Shown: positions 1-8,873 of the stretch, one piece after another
How positions within the stretch are numbered: position 1 is the stretch's first letter
How the letters are laid out: each line of letters opens with the position of its first letter
Assembly (NCBI GenBank): GCA_022448165.1
Contig: JAKVAS010000006.1
Span: 13,707 to 48,163, forward strand
Source of the DNA: Crocinitomicaceae bacterium
GTDB taxonomy: Bacteria; Bacteroidota; Bacteroidia; Flavobacteriales_D; Crocinitomicaceae
Length of the DNA stretch: 34,457 nt
Direction: 5' to 3'
Made by a program: the position numbers and the translations under genes
The notes under the pieces: model-generated
Told to the model about the DNA's origin: nothing
The model's input: the letters and a program-made list of their open reading frames with translations, nothing else
Database searches by the model: none

Positions 1-1312
1 ATATCATTGGGACAATGGTGTAATAGATAACGTTGCTTTTATTTCTCCAATAGGAAATAGTACATATGTTGTTACAGGAGTTGATGCTAATGGTTGTCAG
101 AATACGGATCAAGCGGATGTTTTTGTTAATGCCTTACCGATAGTTCAAGCTGGACCAGACCAAGAAGTATGTGAAGGGATAGCGGTTGTTTTTTCCGGAG
201 CAGGAGCATTGAATTATGTTTGGACAGGTGGAATTTTAGATAATGTACCTTTTGTAAATGCTGTTGGCCAATATGAATTTATTGTTTCGGGAACGGATTT
301 GAATATGTGTTCAAATACGGATACGGCACAGTTAATTGTGAATCCCAATCCGATCGTAAATGCAGGTTTAGACATAATGGGATGTGAAGGACAATCTATA
401 ACCTTGAATGCAATTGGAACAGGAAATATATCTTGGAACAATGGTGTTGTAAATGGTGTTCCTTTTGTTCAAAATGTAGGAGTAACTGTTTATGTTGTTA
501 CGGAGGTATTAGGAACAGGATGTTCCGCTTCTGATAGTTTGATTGTACAGATTCATCCGAACCCAAGCGTTTCCGCAGAAGATCGAGAGATTTGTGAAGG
601 AGAAGGGGTAGCCTTAAATGGTTCTGGGGCCAATGTATATATGTGGACACATGGAGTCATAGATGGTGTCGAATTCTATCCTTCAGAATCAGATGATTAT
701 ATGGTAGAAGGGAACTCGATTTATGGGTGTGCAGATAGTTTTATTGTTAGAGTGACTGTTCATCCTGCTCCAATTATCGACTTCAAAATTTTGAAACCTT
801 CAATGACTACAGTTGATCCATCTACGGGCTTTGATAACTTGAGTGTTGGAGCGGTAAGCTATCAATGGGATTTTGGAGATGGGTCACCTTACAGTACAGA
901 GTTTGAACCATATCATACGTTCCCTGATGCTGGAAGTGGAAATTACGAAGTCGTTCTGACCGGTTATTCAGAATTTGGTTGTCCAGGTGAAAAGATAAAG
1001 TATATATATGTTTTACAAGATTATACGATTTATGTGCCGAATTCATTTACTCCTGACGCAAATGGGGTAAATGAGATCTTCAAGCCTATTCTGGAAGGAT
1101 TCGATGAGGATGAATATACATTGTATATTTTTAATCGATGGGGTGAAATTATTTTCGAATCGCATGATATGCAAGTAGGGTGGGATGGAAAGTTTGGTCG
1201 TAATGGTCGAGAAGATGTACAAGATGGTGTTTACACTTGGAAAGTAGAGGCTGGATTTATTGATTCATCAGATTCAAAAATATTTGTAGGACATGTGAGT
1301 TTATTAAAATAA
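1..1312 (+). CDS. Secreted repeat protein with T9SS type B (gliding motility-associated) C-terminal domain; 5' end missing
   Basis: The reading frame is already open at base 2, so only the C-terminal 436 residues or so are present; the first internal ATG at 209 is not the real start. It holds four Ig-like units of roughly 70-80 residues, each with a W-x-x-G-V/I-[ILV]-[DN]-x-V-x-F type segment and a later Cys pair (for example WNNGVVNGVPF and WTHGVIDGVEF). A PKD-like segment follows (YQWDFGDGS, near 860-890). The last 95 residues or so, starting near YVPNSFTPDANGVNE and including YIFNRWGE and WDGK, match the CHU_C / gliding motility-associated C-terminal domain, which directs export by the type IX secretion system and cell-surface attachment. 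The product is inferred to be a surface adhesin-like or structural protein; its ligand cannot be read. No catalytic domain is visible in the part shown. Confidence 0.9.
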   Translation, partial: YHWDNGVIDNVAFISPIGNSTYVVTGVDANGCQNTDQADVFVNALPIVQAGPDQEVCEGIAVVFSGAGALNYVWTGGILDNVPFVNAVGQYEFIVSGTDLNMCSNTDTAQLIVNPNPIVNAGLDIMGCEGQSITLNAIGTGNISWNNGVVNGVPFVQNVGVTVYVVTEVLGTGCSASDSLIVQIHPNPSVSAEDREICEGEGVALNGSGANVYMWTHGVIDGVEFYPSESDDYMVEGNSIYGCADSFIVRVTVHPAPIIDFKILKPSMTTVDPSTGFDNLSVGAVSYQWDFGDGSPYSTEFEPYHTFPDAGSGNYEVVLTGYSEFGCPGEKIKYIYVLQDYTIYVPNSFTPDANGVNEIFKPILEGFDEDEYTLYIFNRWGEIIFESHDMQVGWDGKFGRNGREDVQDGVYTWKVEAGFIDSSDSKIFVGHVSLLK

Positions 1313-1327
1313 TCATTGATTAGGTAA

Positions 1328-1375
1328 AATCTCAAAAAGACGCTATTAAGGGGTTAATGGTGTCTTTTTGAGATT
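1328..1375. terminator. Long hairpin between convergent genes, probable bidirectional terminator
   Basis: An almost perfect stem of 22 base pairs with a GGGG loop: the left arm is 1328-1349 and the right arm 1354-1375, with two G-T wobbles. It fills most of the gap between the stop of the T9SS protein (1312) and the stop of the TolC-like gene on the minus strand (1374-1376), and its right arm runs into that stop codon. Only short T runs follow in either direction (TTTT on the minus strand), so rho-independent termination is inferred from the stem and the position. Confidence 0.7.
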
Positions 1376-2708
1376 ACTTTGTATATTTCAACCCAATCTT
1401 TCCAGTCATTTTGTATATTTCTAAATAGGTGTCCAGTCGATTGTATAAATTCTCATAATGTGCCATTATCGTATTACGATAATTGTTTTGGAAATTGGCA
1501 AGATCAATTGAATTAATACTTCCTACGTTTAGTCTTTTTTGAGCAAGTTCAAAGGCTTTTTTTGCATAAATAGTATTTTCACTAGATATTTCAACCAATT
1601 GAACTCTTGCCTGATACATTGCGATGAGGTTGTCAAGTGCATTGGTCATAGACTTCTCCATTCGCTCTATGGATAAGGCTGAAATTTCTTCTTGAATTCT
1701 TGAGATATCCACAGCTCGCTTATTTTGCCAATTATTAAAAAGTGTATATCTCAAGTTGAAATTGCCATAATATGAGAGATTGCTTGTATTAAGTTTGAAA
1801 TTTTGATCCTGTAAGTTTTGAATTCGTGACCAACCGGGTTGAACGCCTGCTTGAAAACTAAGTGTTGGATATAATGTTGCTTTTTGCATTTCCGTATTGG
1901 TCTTCTGAAGTTCTAACCCGATGTATTGGTTCTTCAAATTTTGATTATTAGCCATCATATCAGTTTGAGCATTTGAAAAATCAATAGGCTCAATTGCCAT
2001 TTCAATATTGTCAGTTAAATTGTATACGATACTATTTGTACTATCTCCATCGTTCATTAACAGCTTCAAGTTTCGAATCGAGTTCTCATATGAAATTTCT
2101 TGAAGCAGATAATTTGTACTGTCTGTTAAGTATTGATTTTTGAACTGCAACAACTCTAGTGAATTAGAGTTACTATACTTTTCCTTGATTTCATAGTATT
2201 TCATTCGATCCCTAGAAAGAGATAGAATATTTTTAAAAAGAGCCAATCGTTCCTTTTGCAATTGAGCACTAAAGTAGGCTTTAAGAACTTCCTGAATTGT
2301 TGTTTCAACAATAGCAACCGTATTGTTAGCTGTTTGTTCTTCCAATTGTTCAAACCGTTGTTTGGTCATTCGAACGGAGAACCCAGTAAAAATGTTCCAA
2401 TTGCTATTTAACGACGGCATAATGCTTTGAGAAAGTATTACGCCAGGTGTAAATGTAAACGGGTTTTTAGTATTGTCTTGAATAGTATTGTTTTGAGCAA
2501 TAGATAACTCAATGGTGGGGAGCAATATTTTTTTTGATGTATTATTATTCGTTTCGTTAATGTTATGTTGCTTCTCAGAGATTAAAATATCATAGTTATT
2601 TTCCAGAGCAATAAATACTGCTTCTGTAGCAGTTAAATCCTTTTGACCAAAGGAATAACTTGTTAAAAATAGGACGATAAGTAAGAGGTTATTCTGTTTC
2701 AAAATCAT
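1374..2708 (-). CDS. TolC-family outer membrane efflux channel
   Basis: 444 residues, the usual length for the family. It opens with a Sec signal peptide (NNLLLIVLFLTSYSFGQ) and continues with long amphipathic helices rich in Gln, Asn and Glu, as in outer-membrane efflux proteins. The C-terminal half has the typical helical hairpin pattern (AKKAFELAQKRLNVGSIN). It would form the outer-membrane duct of a tripartite pump. It is the last gene of a three-gene operon: its start overlaps the end of the RND pump gene by 20 bases, which implies translational coupling. Its stop codon lies in the hairpin at 1328-1375. The substrate cannot be inferred. The family call is by pattern and context rather than by a strict motif. 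Confidence 0.85.
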   Translation of the reverse strand: MILKQNNLLLIVLFLTSYSFGQKDLTATEAVFIALENNYDILISEKQHNINETNNNTSKKILLPTIELSIAQNNTIQDNTKNPFTFTPGVILSQSIMPSLNSNWNIFTGFSVRMTKQRFEQLEEQTANNTVAIVETTIQEVLKAYFSAQLQKERLALFKNILSLSRDRMKYYEIKEKYSNSNSLELLQFKNQYLTDSTNYLLQEISYENSIRNLKLLMNDGDSTNSIVYNLTDNIEMAIEPIDFSNAQTDMMANNQNLKNQYIGLELQKTNTEMQKATLYPTLSFQAGVQPGWSRIQNLQDQNFKLNTSNLSYYGNFNLRYTLFNNWQNKRAVDISRIQEEISALSIERMEKSMTNALDNLIAMYQARVQLVEISSENTIYAKKAFELAQKRLNVGSINSIDLANFQNNYRNTIMAHYENLYNRLDTYLEIYKMTGKIGLKYTK

Positions 2709-5700
2709 GTTTGTTCTGTGCTATTTTTATAGCGGGTTCAACTGCTTTGCGATTTTCAGGGAAATTTCCTGTCCAGACGAACCGAAGTAAACGTCGGATT
2801 CCATTCCAAACCAATATTGCACAAGGGTAGAAAAAGAGAATAAAGATGGTCCCAAAAAGCACTCCAAAGGCAATTGATGCCGCCATTGGGATTAAGAATT
2901 GCGCTTGCATACTTGTTTCAGAAATGATTGGAAGTAAACCTGCAACGGTTGTTAAAGAGGTTAAAATTATAGGCCTAAATCGTGATATTGCTGCTTCAAC
3001 AGCTGCTTCCTTAATAGTCAGCCCTTGGAGAATTAAATCATTATATCTATCAAGGAAAACAATGGAATCGTTAATGAGCACTCCAATTAAGGCAATCATC
3101 CCGAAGGCAGAGAGCATAGAAACCGGTATCCCTATGAGTCCATGGCCTAAAACAGCACCTCCAAGCCCTGCAGGAATAACAAGCATAATTAAGAAGGAGC
3201 TGGCTACACTGTTAAAATGTAAGGTTAGAATGATAAACATTATGACAATTCCGATTAAACCAACATACATCATTGAATCCCCTGTCTTTTTTCCTTGTTC
3301 CGCTTGCCCATATGAACGCGTTTGAACATCTGGAAATGCTTGTTTTAAACGAGGAATAATAGAATCTTTAATTTGTGTGTTTAGGTTTCCTACTTCATCT
3401 GGATCAGCCGCTTGTGCATCTATGATAATTACACGCTGACCGTCTTGACGTTTTAAGCTTTCTGGAGCGCGTCCCATTTTGAAGTCACAGATTTCTTTTA
3501 GAGGAATAGTAACGCCTTGTGCGCTGCGAATTTTCATACGTTCCAAATCGGAAAGAGAATTTCTGTCTTCTAATGGATAACGAACCCAAATTTTCACTTC
3601 ATCGGTTCCAATAATTACACGTTGCGCTTCTTGTCCGAAGAAAGCTTGCCGTACTTGGGATAGTACTTGATTTTTAGATATCCCATATATATCAGCTTGT
3701 GGCCGCATCTCTAAGTAAACTTCTTTTTTTCCTGGAGGCATATTGTCTTTTATGTTGATCACTCCAGGCAGGTTCCCGAGTTCGTTTTTAAACATAGTTC
3801 TCGCCGCCATTAGACTGTTTTCATTTGGAGAAGTTAATCCAAGTTCAATTTCTTTTCCAAAACGATTGAATCCTCCAACGAATGTTTCTTGAGCCAATTG
3901 AGCAATGGGAGACTTATCTAGTCGTCTGATGATTCTGTTGGTTAACGTATCAATCGGAGTTGTTGTATGTTCTCCATTATAGAACATCATTACACTGCTT
4001 GAGTGATTTCCTGATTGTCCGATATTTTGTGCAAAACCAATTGTACTAGAGAAATAAGAAAGGAGTGAATCTCCATTTTCTTCTATGATTCGCTGGTTTT
4101 CTTCAAGTAGAATATTTGTCGCTAGATCAACAAATTCTTGCGACTTGTTTTTATGATCTCCAGGTTTGAAGGCCGCTTCAATATTAATGAATTCAGGTTT
4201 TATATCAGGGAATATTGTTTTGGCTATTGTTCCGTTAAAAAGTAAAACAGATATTAATATTAGAAAGGCAATTGGAAAAAAGAAGCCAACGATATACCAT
4301 CGTTTTTTTGTTCCAACGATTAATTGAATGGCAGTTTTAAACCAGTTATCGCGGATGTACTTAATACCTTTGTCAGCTCCACCACGGATAATCTTTTCCA
4401 ATTTTGATTTCGAATAACCAATAAAAAAGAGTGCAATACCTGTGAAAATTATCCCAATCGGAAAGAGAAGCATTCCAAAACTCACTTGAGAAGGTAATAA
4501 ACGTGTTCCAATAAACATGATCGCTAGTCCAATAGCTATAAACAAAACACCTTTTTTAATACTCCAAAACCTTTCACGTTCTTCTGAAAGAACGTTTTTA
4601 TGTCCTAAGTGAGACGGAAGAATAATGAATGCTTCAAAAAGTGAAAACGCTAAACATGAGATTACTACAAAGGCCATTTCTCGCATCATTTCCATTCCTT
4701 CTACAAAGAGAAGAATACAGAAGGCAACAATTGTTGTTAGTACAGAAGAAAATACAGAGCTTAGTACTTCCATGGTACCGTCTAATGCAGCTTTATGAGC
4801 AGGCTTACCACGTTCAAAATGTGTATAAATATTTTCTGCAATCACAATTCCATCATCCACCAAAATACCCACAACTAATATCATTCCGAAGAGTGATATC
4901 ATATTGATCGACATTCCGTAGAACATTCCAAAGATGAACATTCCAAGAAAAGAAAATGGAATTCCAAATGCGACCCAGGCCGAGAGTTTTAAGTTTAAGA
5001 ATAGTCCTAGGAAAAGTAGGACCAGAATTAATCCCATCATACCATTTTCAGAAAGTAGCGTTATACGTTCATCAAGAAGTTTGTTAAACTCATAGTAGAT
5101 ATCAAATGAGAAATCTTTGTTCTTTTTATTGAATTCTTTTTGGTATTTATTAAGTGCTTCGGATATTTCAGTAAGATCTTGTTCTGATGTCTTTTCAATT
5201 TGAAATTGAACGGATTTTTTGCCATTAAATCGGGCATCTTGAGAAGATTCAGAGTATCCTAATTTGACATTTGCTACGTCTCCAACAACTATGTTTTCCC
5301 CAGTGGGAAGTGTACGGACAGTTATTTTTGAAATCTCTTCAGCTGAAGTTACTCGACTGTTTGATCGAATGTTCATTTCCTCTAAACCACCCCGTATAAT
5401 CCCTGTAGTAATATCAATGTTTCTAGCACTTATTGCAGTAGAAACTTCTTGAATAGAGATGTTGTAACGTAGTAAATCTTGTTCACGAATACTCACTGAG
5501 ATCTCTTTTTCAGGGAATCCATTTTTAGAAATCTGAGTGATTACTTTGGTATCGAGTAACTCTTGTTCAATTTTATTGGCAACGTTTGTTAGTCCTGTAA
5601 GGTCTGTAGAATCATCCAACGCACTAACACCAACAAAGGCTACAATGCTAGCCATTCCTGCGGATTTTAAGCGCGTTATTACGGGAGGTTCAGCACCAAG

Positions 5701-6060
5701 GGGGAAAGAGTTTATAGAGTTTACAGAGTTTTCAACATTACTCAACAGTTCGTCCATATCTGTATCTACAAACGCTTTTATATTGATTGATGAAAAGTTC
5801 TCATAACTGTTAGATTTGACTCGTTCGATCCCTTCTATACCTTTTATAGCTTGTTCTAATTTTATTGTTACTCCTTGTTCCATTTCGGACGGGGAAGCTC
5901 CGGAGTAAAAAACGCTTACAGTGATTTGTTTTTGTTCGAGTTCTGGAAAAAAGGATCGTTTCATAGTGAAAACCGAAAACAACCCGAACATTAGTACGAT
6001 AACAATGGCTGCATTGCCCCAAATTGGGCGATCAATGAAAAATTGTATAACCTTTCTCAT
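2689..6060 (-). CDS. RND-family efflux transporter (AcrB/MdtB-like inner membrane pump)
   Basis: 1123 residues, slightly longer than AcrB (about 1050). It starts like the family, with FFIDRPIWGNAAIVIVLMF as TM1. The proton-relay acidic pair sits in TM4 as GILVDDGIVIAEN (Asp about 401-402), and a repeat of the same fold is seen in the second half (MIALIGVLINDSIVFLDRYN). The porter domain contains recognisable family blocks such as YSGASPSEMEQGV. An unusual point is an insertion after TM6: two more hydrophobic stretches at about residues 503-521 and 529-548 before the segment that looks like TM7 (about 590-612), giving perhaps 14 membrane segments. The gene begins one base after the adaptor gene stops and overlaps the TolC-like gene by 20 bases. 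Proton-driven export of toxic compounds is known for the family; the substrate is unknown. Confidence 0.93.
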   Translation of the reverse strand: MRKVIQFFIDRPIWGNAAIVIVLMFGLFSVFTMKRSFFPELEQKQITVSVFYSGASPSEMEQGVTIKLEQAIKGIEGIERVKSNSYENFSSINIKAFVDTDMDELLSNVENSVNSINSFPLGAEPPVITRLKSAGMASIVAFVGVSALDDSTDLTGLTNVANKIEQELLDTKVITQISKNGFPEKEISVSIREQDLLRYNISIQEVSTAISARNIDITTGIIRGGLEEMNIRSNSRVTSAEEISKITVRTLPTGENIVVGDVANVKLGYSESSQDARFNGKKSVQFQIEKTSEQDLTEISEALNKYQKEFNKKNKDFSFDIYYEFNKLLDERITLLSENGMMGLILVLLFLGLFLNLKLSAWVAFGIPFSFLGMFIFGMFYGMSINMISLFGMILVVGILVDDGIVIAENIYTHFERGKPAHKAALDGTMEVLSSVFSSVLTTIVAFCILLFVEGMEMMREMAFVVISCLAFSLFEAFIILPSHLGHKNVLSEERERFWSIKKGVLFIAIGLAIMFIGTRLLPSQVSFGMLLFPIGIIFTGIALFFIGYSKSKLEKIIRGGADKGIKYIRDNWFKTAIQLIVGTKKRWYIVGFFFPIAFLILISVLLFNGTIAKTIFPDIKPEFINIEAAFKPGDHKNKSQEFVDLATNILLEENQRIIEENGDSLLSYFSSTIGFAQNIGQSGNHSSSVMMFYNGEHTTTPIDTLTNRIIRRLDKSPIAQLAQETFVGGFNRFGKEIELGLTSPNENSLMAARTMFKNELGNLPGVINIKDNMPPGKKEVYLEMRPQADIYGISKNQVLSQVRQAFFGQEAQRVIIGTDEVKIWVRYPLEDRNSLSDLERMKIRSAQGVTIPLKEICDFKMGRAPESLKRQDGQRVIIIDAQAADPDEVGNLNTQIKDSIIPRLKQAFPDVQTRSYGQAEQGKKTGDSMMYVGLIGIVIMFIILTLHFNSVASSFLIMLVIPAGLGGAVLGHGLIGIPVSMLSAFGMIALIGVLINDSIVFLDRYNDLILQGLTIKEAAVEAAISRFRPIILTSLTTVAGLLPIISETSMQAQFLIPMAASIAFGVLFGTIFILFFYPCAILVWNGIRRLLRFVWTGNFPENRKAVEPAIKIAQNKHDFETE

Positions 6061-6061
6061 A

Positions 6062-7183
6062 CTACTTTCTAGAAATTCCTTCGTAAATTACTTTGTTTTC
6101 AGTATCACCAACATGTTCCAAAACCACATTCATTCCATCTTTTAGGCCTGTTACATAAACGGAATCAGGTTTGGAACTAATTGTCGTAATTGGAATGGAG
6201 ATAAGTTTTTTGTCTTTGAGAATAAATACTTTATTGTCTTTAATCGCAGTCCTTGGTAAGGAGGCACATTCTTTTACAACCTTGCCTTCAATAGTAACAT
6301 TTAGAAACATACCATTATATATTTTTTCCCCTTTTATTGCTTTCACAGAGTAGTAAACATCGGCAGATTGAGTTTGTTGATTAATTACATTTGAAATTCG
6401 AGTGATTCTTCCAGTAGCAACTAGTTTTCCTGAAGCATCTGTGAAGGTTGTATTGTTTTTGGCTTTATATATTTCTAAATCTTCGATAGAAATTGGGACT
6501 TTGACTTCAAAGTCTCCAGTTTTTACAATTTTGGCAATTTGTGTTCCAGGGTTTATAATTGATCCTGATTCTGCATATACCTCCACAACAGTTCCATTAA
6601 ACGGAGCAATGTAGATGTATTTCTCCATGCGCGTTTCCAAACTTATCAGTGTGTAGTATTCAGTTTTTATGTTTCTACTTGAAATAAACCCCTCCTCTTT
6701 TGCAGAAGACATTCTTGGAAGTTCCGGCATTGTTGAACTCGGTTTAATCTCGTTGAGAAATGAAGCCCATTTGTTCTTTTCACTTGGGAAATCTAATTCA
6801 ATGTCAGGAAGGATATTGAGGATTAGTGTTCTTAATGCTGATTTTCTCGCACTCAAAGTGAAAAAAGCTTCTCGGTTATCAACTCGAGCTAGAACTTGTC
6901 CTTTTGAAAAGTTACTTCCAGGCTTTAATTTATGTTTTCCTTGTTCTAGTTTTCCTTGGATTTCAAAGGCCATCATCAACTGGGTATTAGGAGTGACTTG
7001 TCCGTAAGAAGTCATTAGAATTGAGTTTATAGTATTCTTGGACTTGGCAACTTTAACGTAGATGATTTTTTGTTCTTTTTTATTTGTTTCAGCCTCTTCT
7101 TTCTTGTTTTTAGCAAGCACTATATAGATGAGTCCAGATATTAAAAGAAAAACGGCAAGTAATACGAGTTGGCTTCGTTTCAT
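6062..7183 (-). CDS. RND efflux periplasmic adaptor (HlyD/MFP family)
   Basis: 373 residues from the ATG at 7183. A TTG at 7204 would add seven residues, but the ATG start puts the membrane anchor SQLVLLAVFLLISGLIYIVL directly after a short MKR, so I prefer it. The protein then shows the split biotinyl-lipoyl/beta-barrel plan: a first half-motif around GKLEQGKHKLKPGSNFSKGQ, a helical hairpin region, then YIAPFNGTVVEVYAESGSII, and a beta-barrel with VKVPISIEDLEIYK. It links the inner-membrane RND pump to the outer channel. It is the first gene of the operon and the pump gene starts one base after its stop. No convincing TAnnTTTG box was found upstream. Confidence 0.9.
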   Translation of the reverse strand: MKRSQLVLLAVFLLISGLIYIVLAKNKKEEAETNKKEQKIIYVKVAKSKNTINSILMTSYGQVTPNTQLMMAFEIQGKLEQGKHKLKPGSNFSKGQVLARVDNREAFFTLSARKSALRTLILNILPDIELDFPSEKNKWASFLNEIKPSSTMPELPRMSSAKEEGFISSRNIKTEYYTLISLETRMEKYIYIAPFNGTVVEVYAESGSIINPGTQIAKIVKTGDFEVKVPISIEDLEIYKAKNNTTFTDASGKLVATGRITRISNVINQQTQSADVYYSVKAIKGEKIYNGMFLNVTIEGKVVKECASLPRTAIKDNKVFILKDKKLISIPITTISSKPDSVYVTGLKDGMNVVLEHVGDTENKVIYEGISRK

Positions 7184-7628
7184 TGTAAGTACATTTTGAC
7201 ACAATAAAAGTACAAAGGAAAGTTTCTTTCGTTCAATATTATAGTATGAATTAACAGTTTAAAGGGTTGAAGAGAAAATTATAGTGATAAGTTTCTTTTA
7301 TGACTATTCTTTTCATGCCTTCTATTTTGTTTTTTTTCATTTCCGATGATTAATTAATCAATAGTGTGGTGTTTATTTAATCCTTTTTTTCATCATAAGA
7401 CATTTGTTTTTAGTGGTTTAGTTTTGATATTGATGACTTTTTTGAAAAGGTGAAATTTTCTTTTTTATTCGATAAATCGATGTTTTTAGTCTTTTTATGC
7501 AGAAATAACCCAATTTTATCCCAAATTGTGAATAAGAATGTTGAAAACCTTAAAAAACCTTGTTGAAAACAAGGTGAATCCATGTCTATTTTTGTAATAG
7601 TCACCATATTTCGCCAACCTAGAATAAA
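7184..7628. other. AT-rich intergenic region of 445 bases, no credible gene
   Basis: The gap lies between the divergent efflux operon and the unknown gene at 7629. It is very rich in T runs. A minus-strand frame of 65 codons at 7410-7607 has low-complexity composition and no family features and is not accepted as a gene. The right-hand third (7505-7580) holds short repeats resembling DnaA boxes, described separately. Promoters for both flanking genes should lie here, but I see no clear -33/-7 pair. Confidence 0.7.
7505..7580. promoter_or_regulatory. Cluster of DnaA-box-like repeats with a small hairpin (speculative)
   Basis: 7527-7535 reads TGTGAATAA, the reverse complement of TTATTCACA, which fits the TTATNCACA DnaA-box consensus exactly. 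Just to its left a looser inverted copy, TTATCCCAA, begins near 7517. The 10-mer TGTTGAAAAC occurs twice in direct orientation at 7539-7548 and 7561-7570, 22 bases apart; each has one mismatch to TGTGGAAAA, another common DnaA-box form. The second copy is inside a hairpin, ACCTTGTT-GAA-AACAAGGT, at 7557-7575. The surroundings are strongly AT-rich. This could be a replication-related or DnaA-regulated site, or simply the leader of the gene at 7629. Confidence 0.25.
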
Positions 7629-8168
7629 ATGTTTGGATCAATTTTAAAAAAGAAGGTAAGTAATGACAAGCTCGCTAATGTGTTCATTAACGGTTTGTTA
7701 AATGCTTGTGAAAATGGTTTTCCGATGGTGGCAGAGTTTATCAACGAAGATCCTTCTTTTGTTAAGTCTCCAAATATTAGGGAAGATGCTCACGATGAGT
7801 TTTTGTTGATTGCATTTGTGGGGAATATCGCATTGTTAGAAAGTTCTTTTGATGCTGAGCAGGCATTTGAAGTTGAGCGATGTATTTTTGAGAAACTTTC
7901 TCGTCTGTATCAGATGAGTGTGTACGACTTTAAGACTTTAGTCAAGGATTATCGCTCACTAATCCAACGATTAAACCATCCTTCGAAAAACATGATTTAT
8001 GGAATGTCTAAAGCGATATTTGATAAATATACCCTGTATAATTTTCAGGATGAGTATTTTAAGCGAATGCAAACGCCAAATCCCTTGTTCTTAAAAAGAT
8101 TGGATGAGTTAGTAGAGAACTTCGTTTGGGATTGGGATGCTTTCTTTAAGAAGTATAAACTCGACTAA
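7629..8168 (+). CDS. Unknown soluble protein, 179 residues
   Basis: I do not recognise this protein. It begins with an ATG (MFGSILKKKVSNDKLANVF), has no signal peptide or membrane segment, and looks mainly helical. It is rich in Phe, Leu and charged residues. The N-terminal half has an acidic patch (INEDPSFV, REDAHDEF) and the C-terminus is aromatic (ENFVWDWDAFFKKYKLD). There are only two Cys residues and no metal-binding or nucleotide-binding motif. It is a single-gene unit: the divergent efflux operon is 445 bases upstream, and the convergent rsmG ends 72 bases downstream. Codon use resembles its neighbours, so it is taken as a real, probably lineage-restricted cytoplasmic protein. Confidence 0.75.
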   Translation: MFGSILKKKVSNDKLANVFINGLLNACENGFPMVAEFINEDPSFVKSPNIREDAHDEFLLIAFVGNIALLESSFDAEQAFEVERCIFEKLSRLYQMSVYDFKTLVKDYRSLIQRLNHPSKNMIYGMSKAIFDKYTLYNFQDEYFKRMQTPNPLFLKRLDELVENFVWDWDAFFKKYKLD

Positions 8169-8240
8169 TCCATTCGTTTCTCTTTTTTTGTCTTTTGAAA
8201 GTGCTAACCTTAGCTTATTCTTCTGTCCGTTGTATTCTGG

Positions 8241-8861
8241 TTAATTCCTAACGTAAACCACTTTTTTAGTTTCAAAGAAGTCCTCTTCAAAGTAATTGGG
8301 TAAATCGAAATATTGGATTGCCTTCTTCACTGTTGCCATTTCTTCGGCAAGATCACCACCTTTTAAGTAGAGAATTCCATTCTTGAATTCATTTTTGTTC
8401 TCTTTTAAGAATTTACCTTTCGTCCATCCAATGAATTTAGGCATGGCTGTAACTGCTCTGCTAACTATGAAATCAAACTTCTCGTTGATGTTCTCAGCGC
8501 GTTCGTGTGTTGCTCTTACGTTTGTTAAGTCAAGTGCTTGTGCTACCTCTTTGACTACTTTAATCTTTTTTCCAATAGAATCAACAAGGAGAAAATCAGT
8601 TTCAGGGAATAAGATTGCTAAGGGAATTCCTGGAAAACCTCCACCTGTTCCAATGTCCAATACCTTTGATCCAGGTTTAAACTCCATGATCTTTGGAATT
8701 CCTAAAGAGTGTAATACATGACGTTCATAAAATTGATCCGTATCTTTTCGAGAAATCACATTGATTTGCGCATTCCAAAACGTATAGAGCTCTTGAAGTT
8801 GCGTGAACTGTTCAATCTGCTTTTCAGTCAGATTAGGGAAGTATTTCAGAATTAATTCCAT
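8241..8861 (-). CDS. rsmG: 16S rRNA (guanine-527 N7) methyltransferase RsmG
   Basis: 206 residues, the normal RsmG/GidB length. The SAM-binding loop reads VLDIGTGGGFPGIPLA (about 67-82), the hallmark of RsmG, followed by the acidic strand end FLLVDSIGKK (about 90-99), and the block FDFIVSRAVTAMP. The N-terminal segment with FWNAQINVISRKD and HVLHSL is also typical. RsmG methylates N7 of G527 in the 530 loop of 16S rRNA; its loss gives low-level streptomycin resistance in several bacteria. It is downstream of, and only 12 bases from, the sigma-factor gene on the same strand, so it is probably the last gene of the GT2-sigma-rsmG unit. The next gene (7629-8168) is convergent. Confidence 0.96.
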   Translation of the reverse strand: MELILKYFPNLTEKQIEQFTQLQELYTFWNAQINVISRKDTDQFYERHVLHSLGIPKIMEFKPGSKVLDIGTGGGFPGIPLAILFPETDFLLVDSIGKKIKVVKEVAQALDLTNVRATHERAENINEKFDFIVSRAVTAMPKFIGWTKGKFLKENKNEFKNGILYLKGGDLAEEMATVKKAIQYFDLPNYFEEDFFETKKVVYVRN

Positions 8862-8873
8862 GCGTTGATGGTT

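Noticed and set aside
7410-7607. Minus-strand frame of 65 codons in the large gap
   Set aside because: Low-complexity composition from T-rich DNA, no family features, and it covers the repeat cluster.
8203-8214. Inverted repeat GCTAA-CC-TTAGC between convergent genes
   Set aside because: Only 5 bp with a 2-base loop and no T tract; not a credible terminator.
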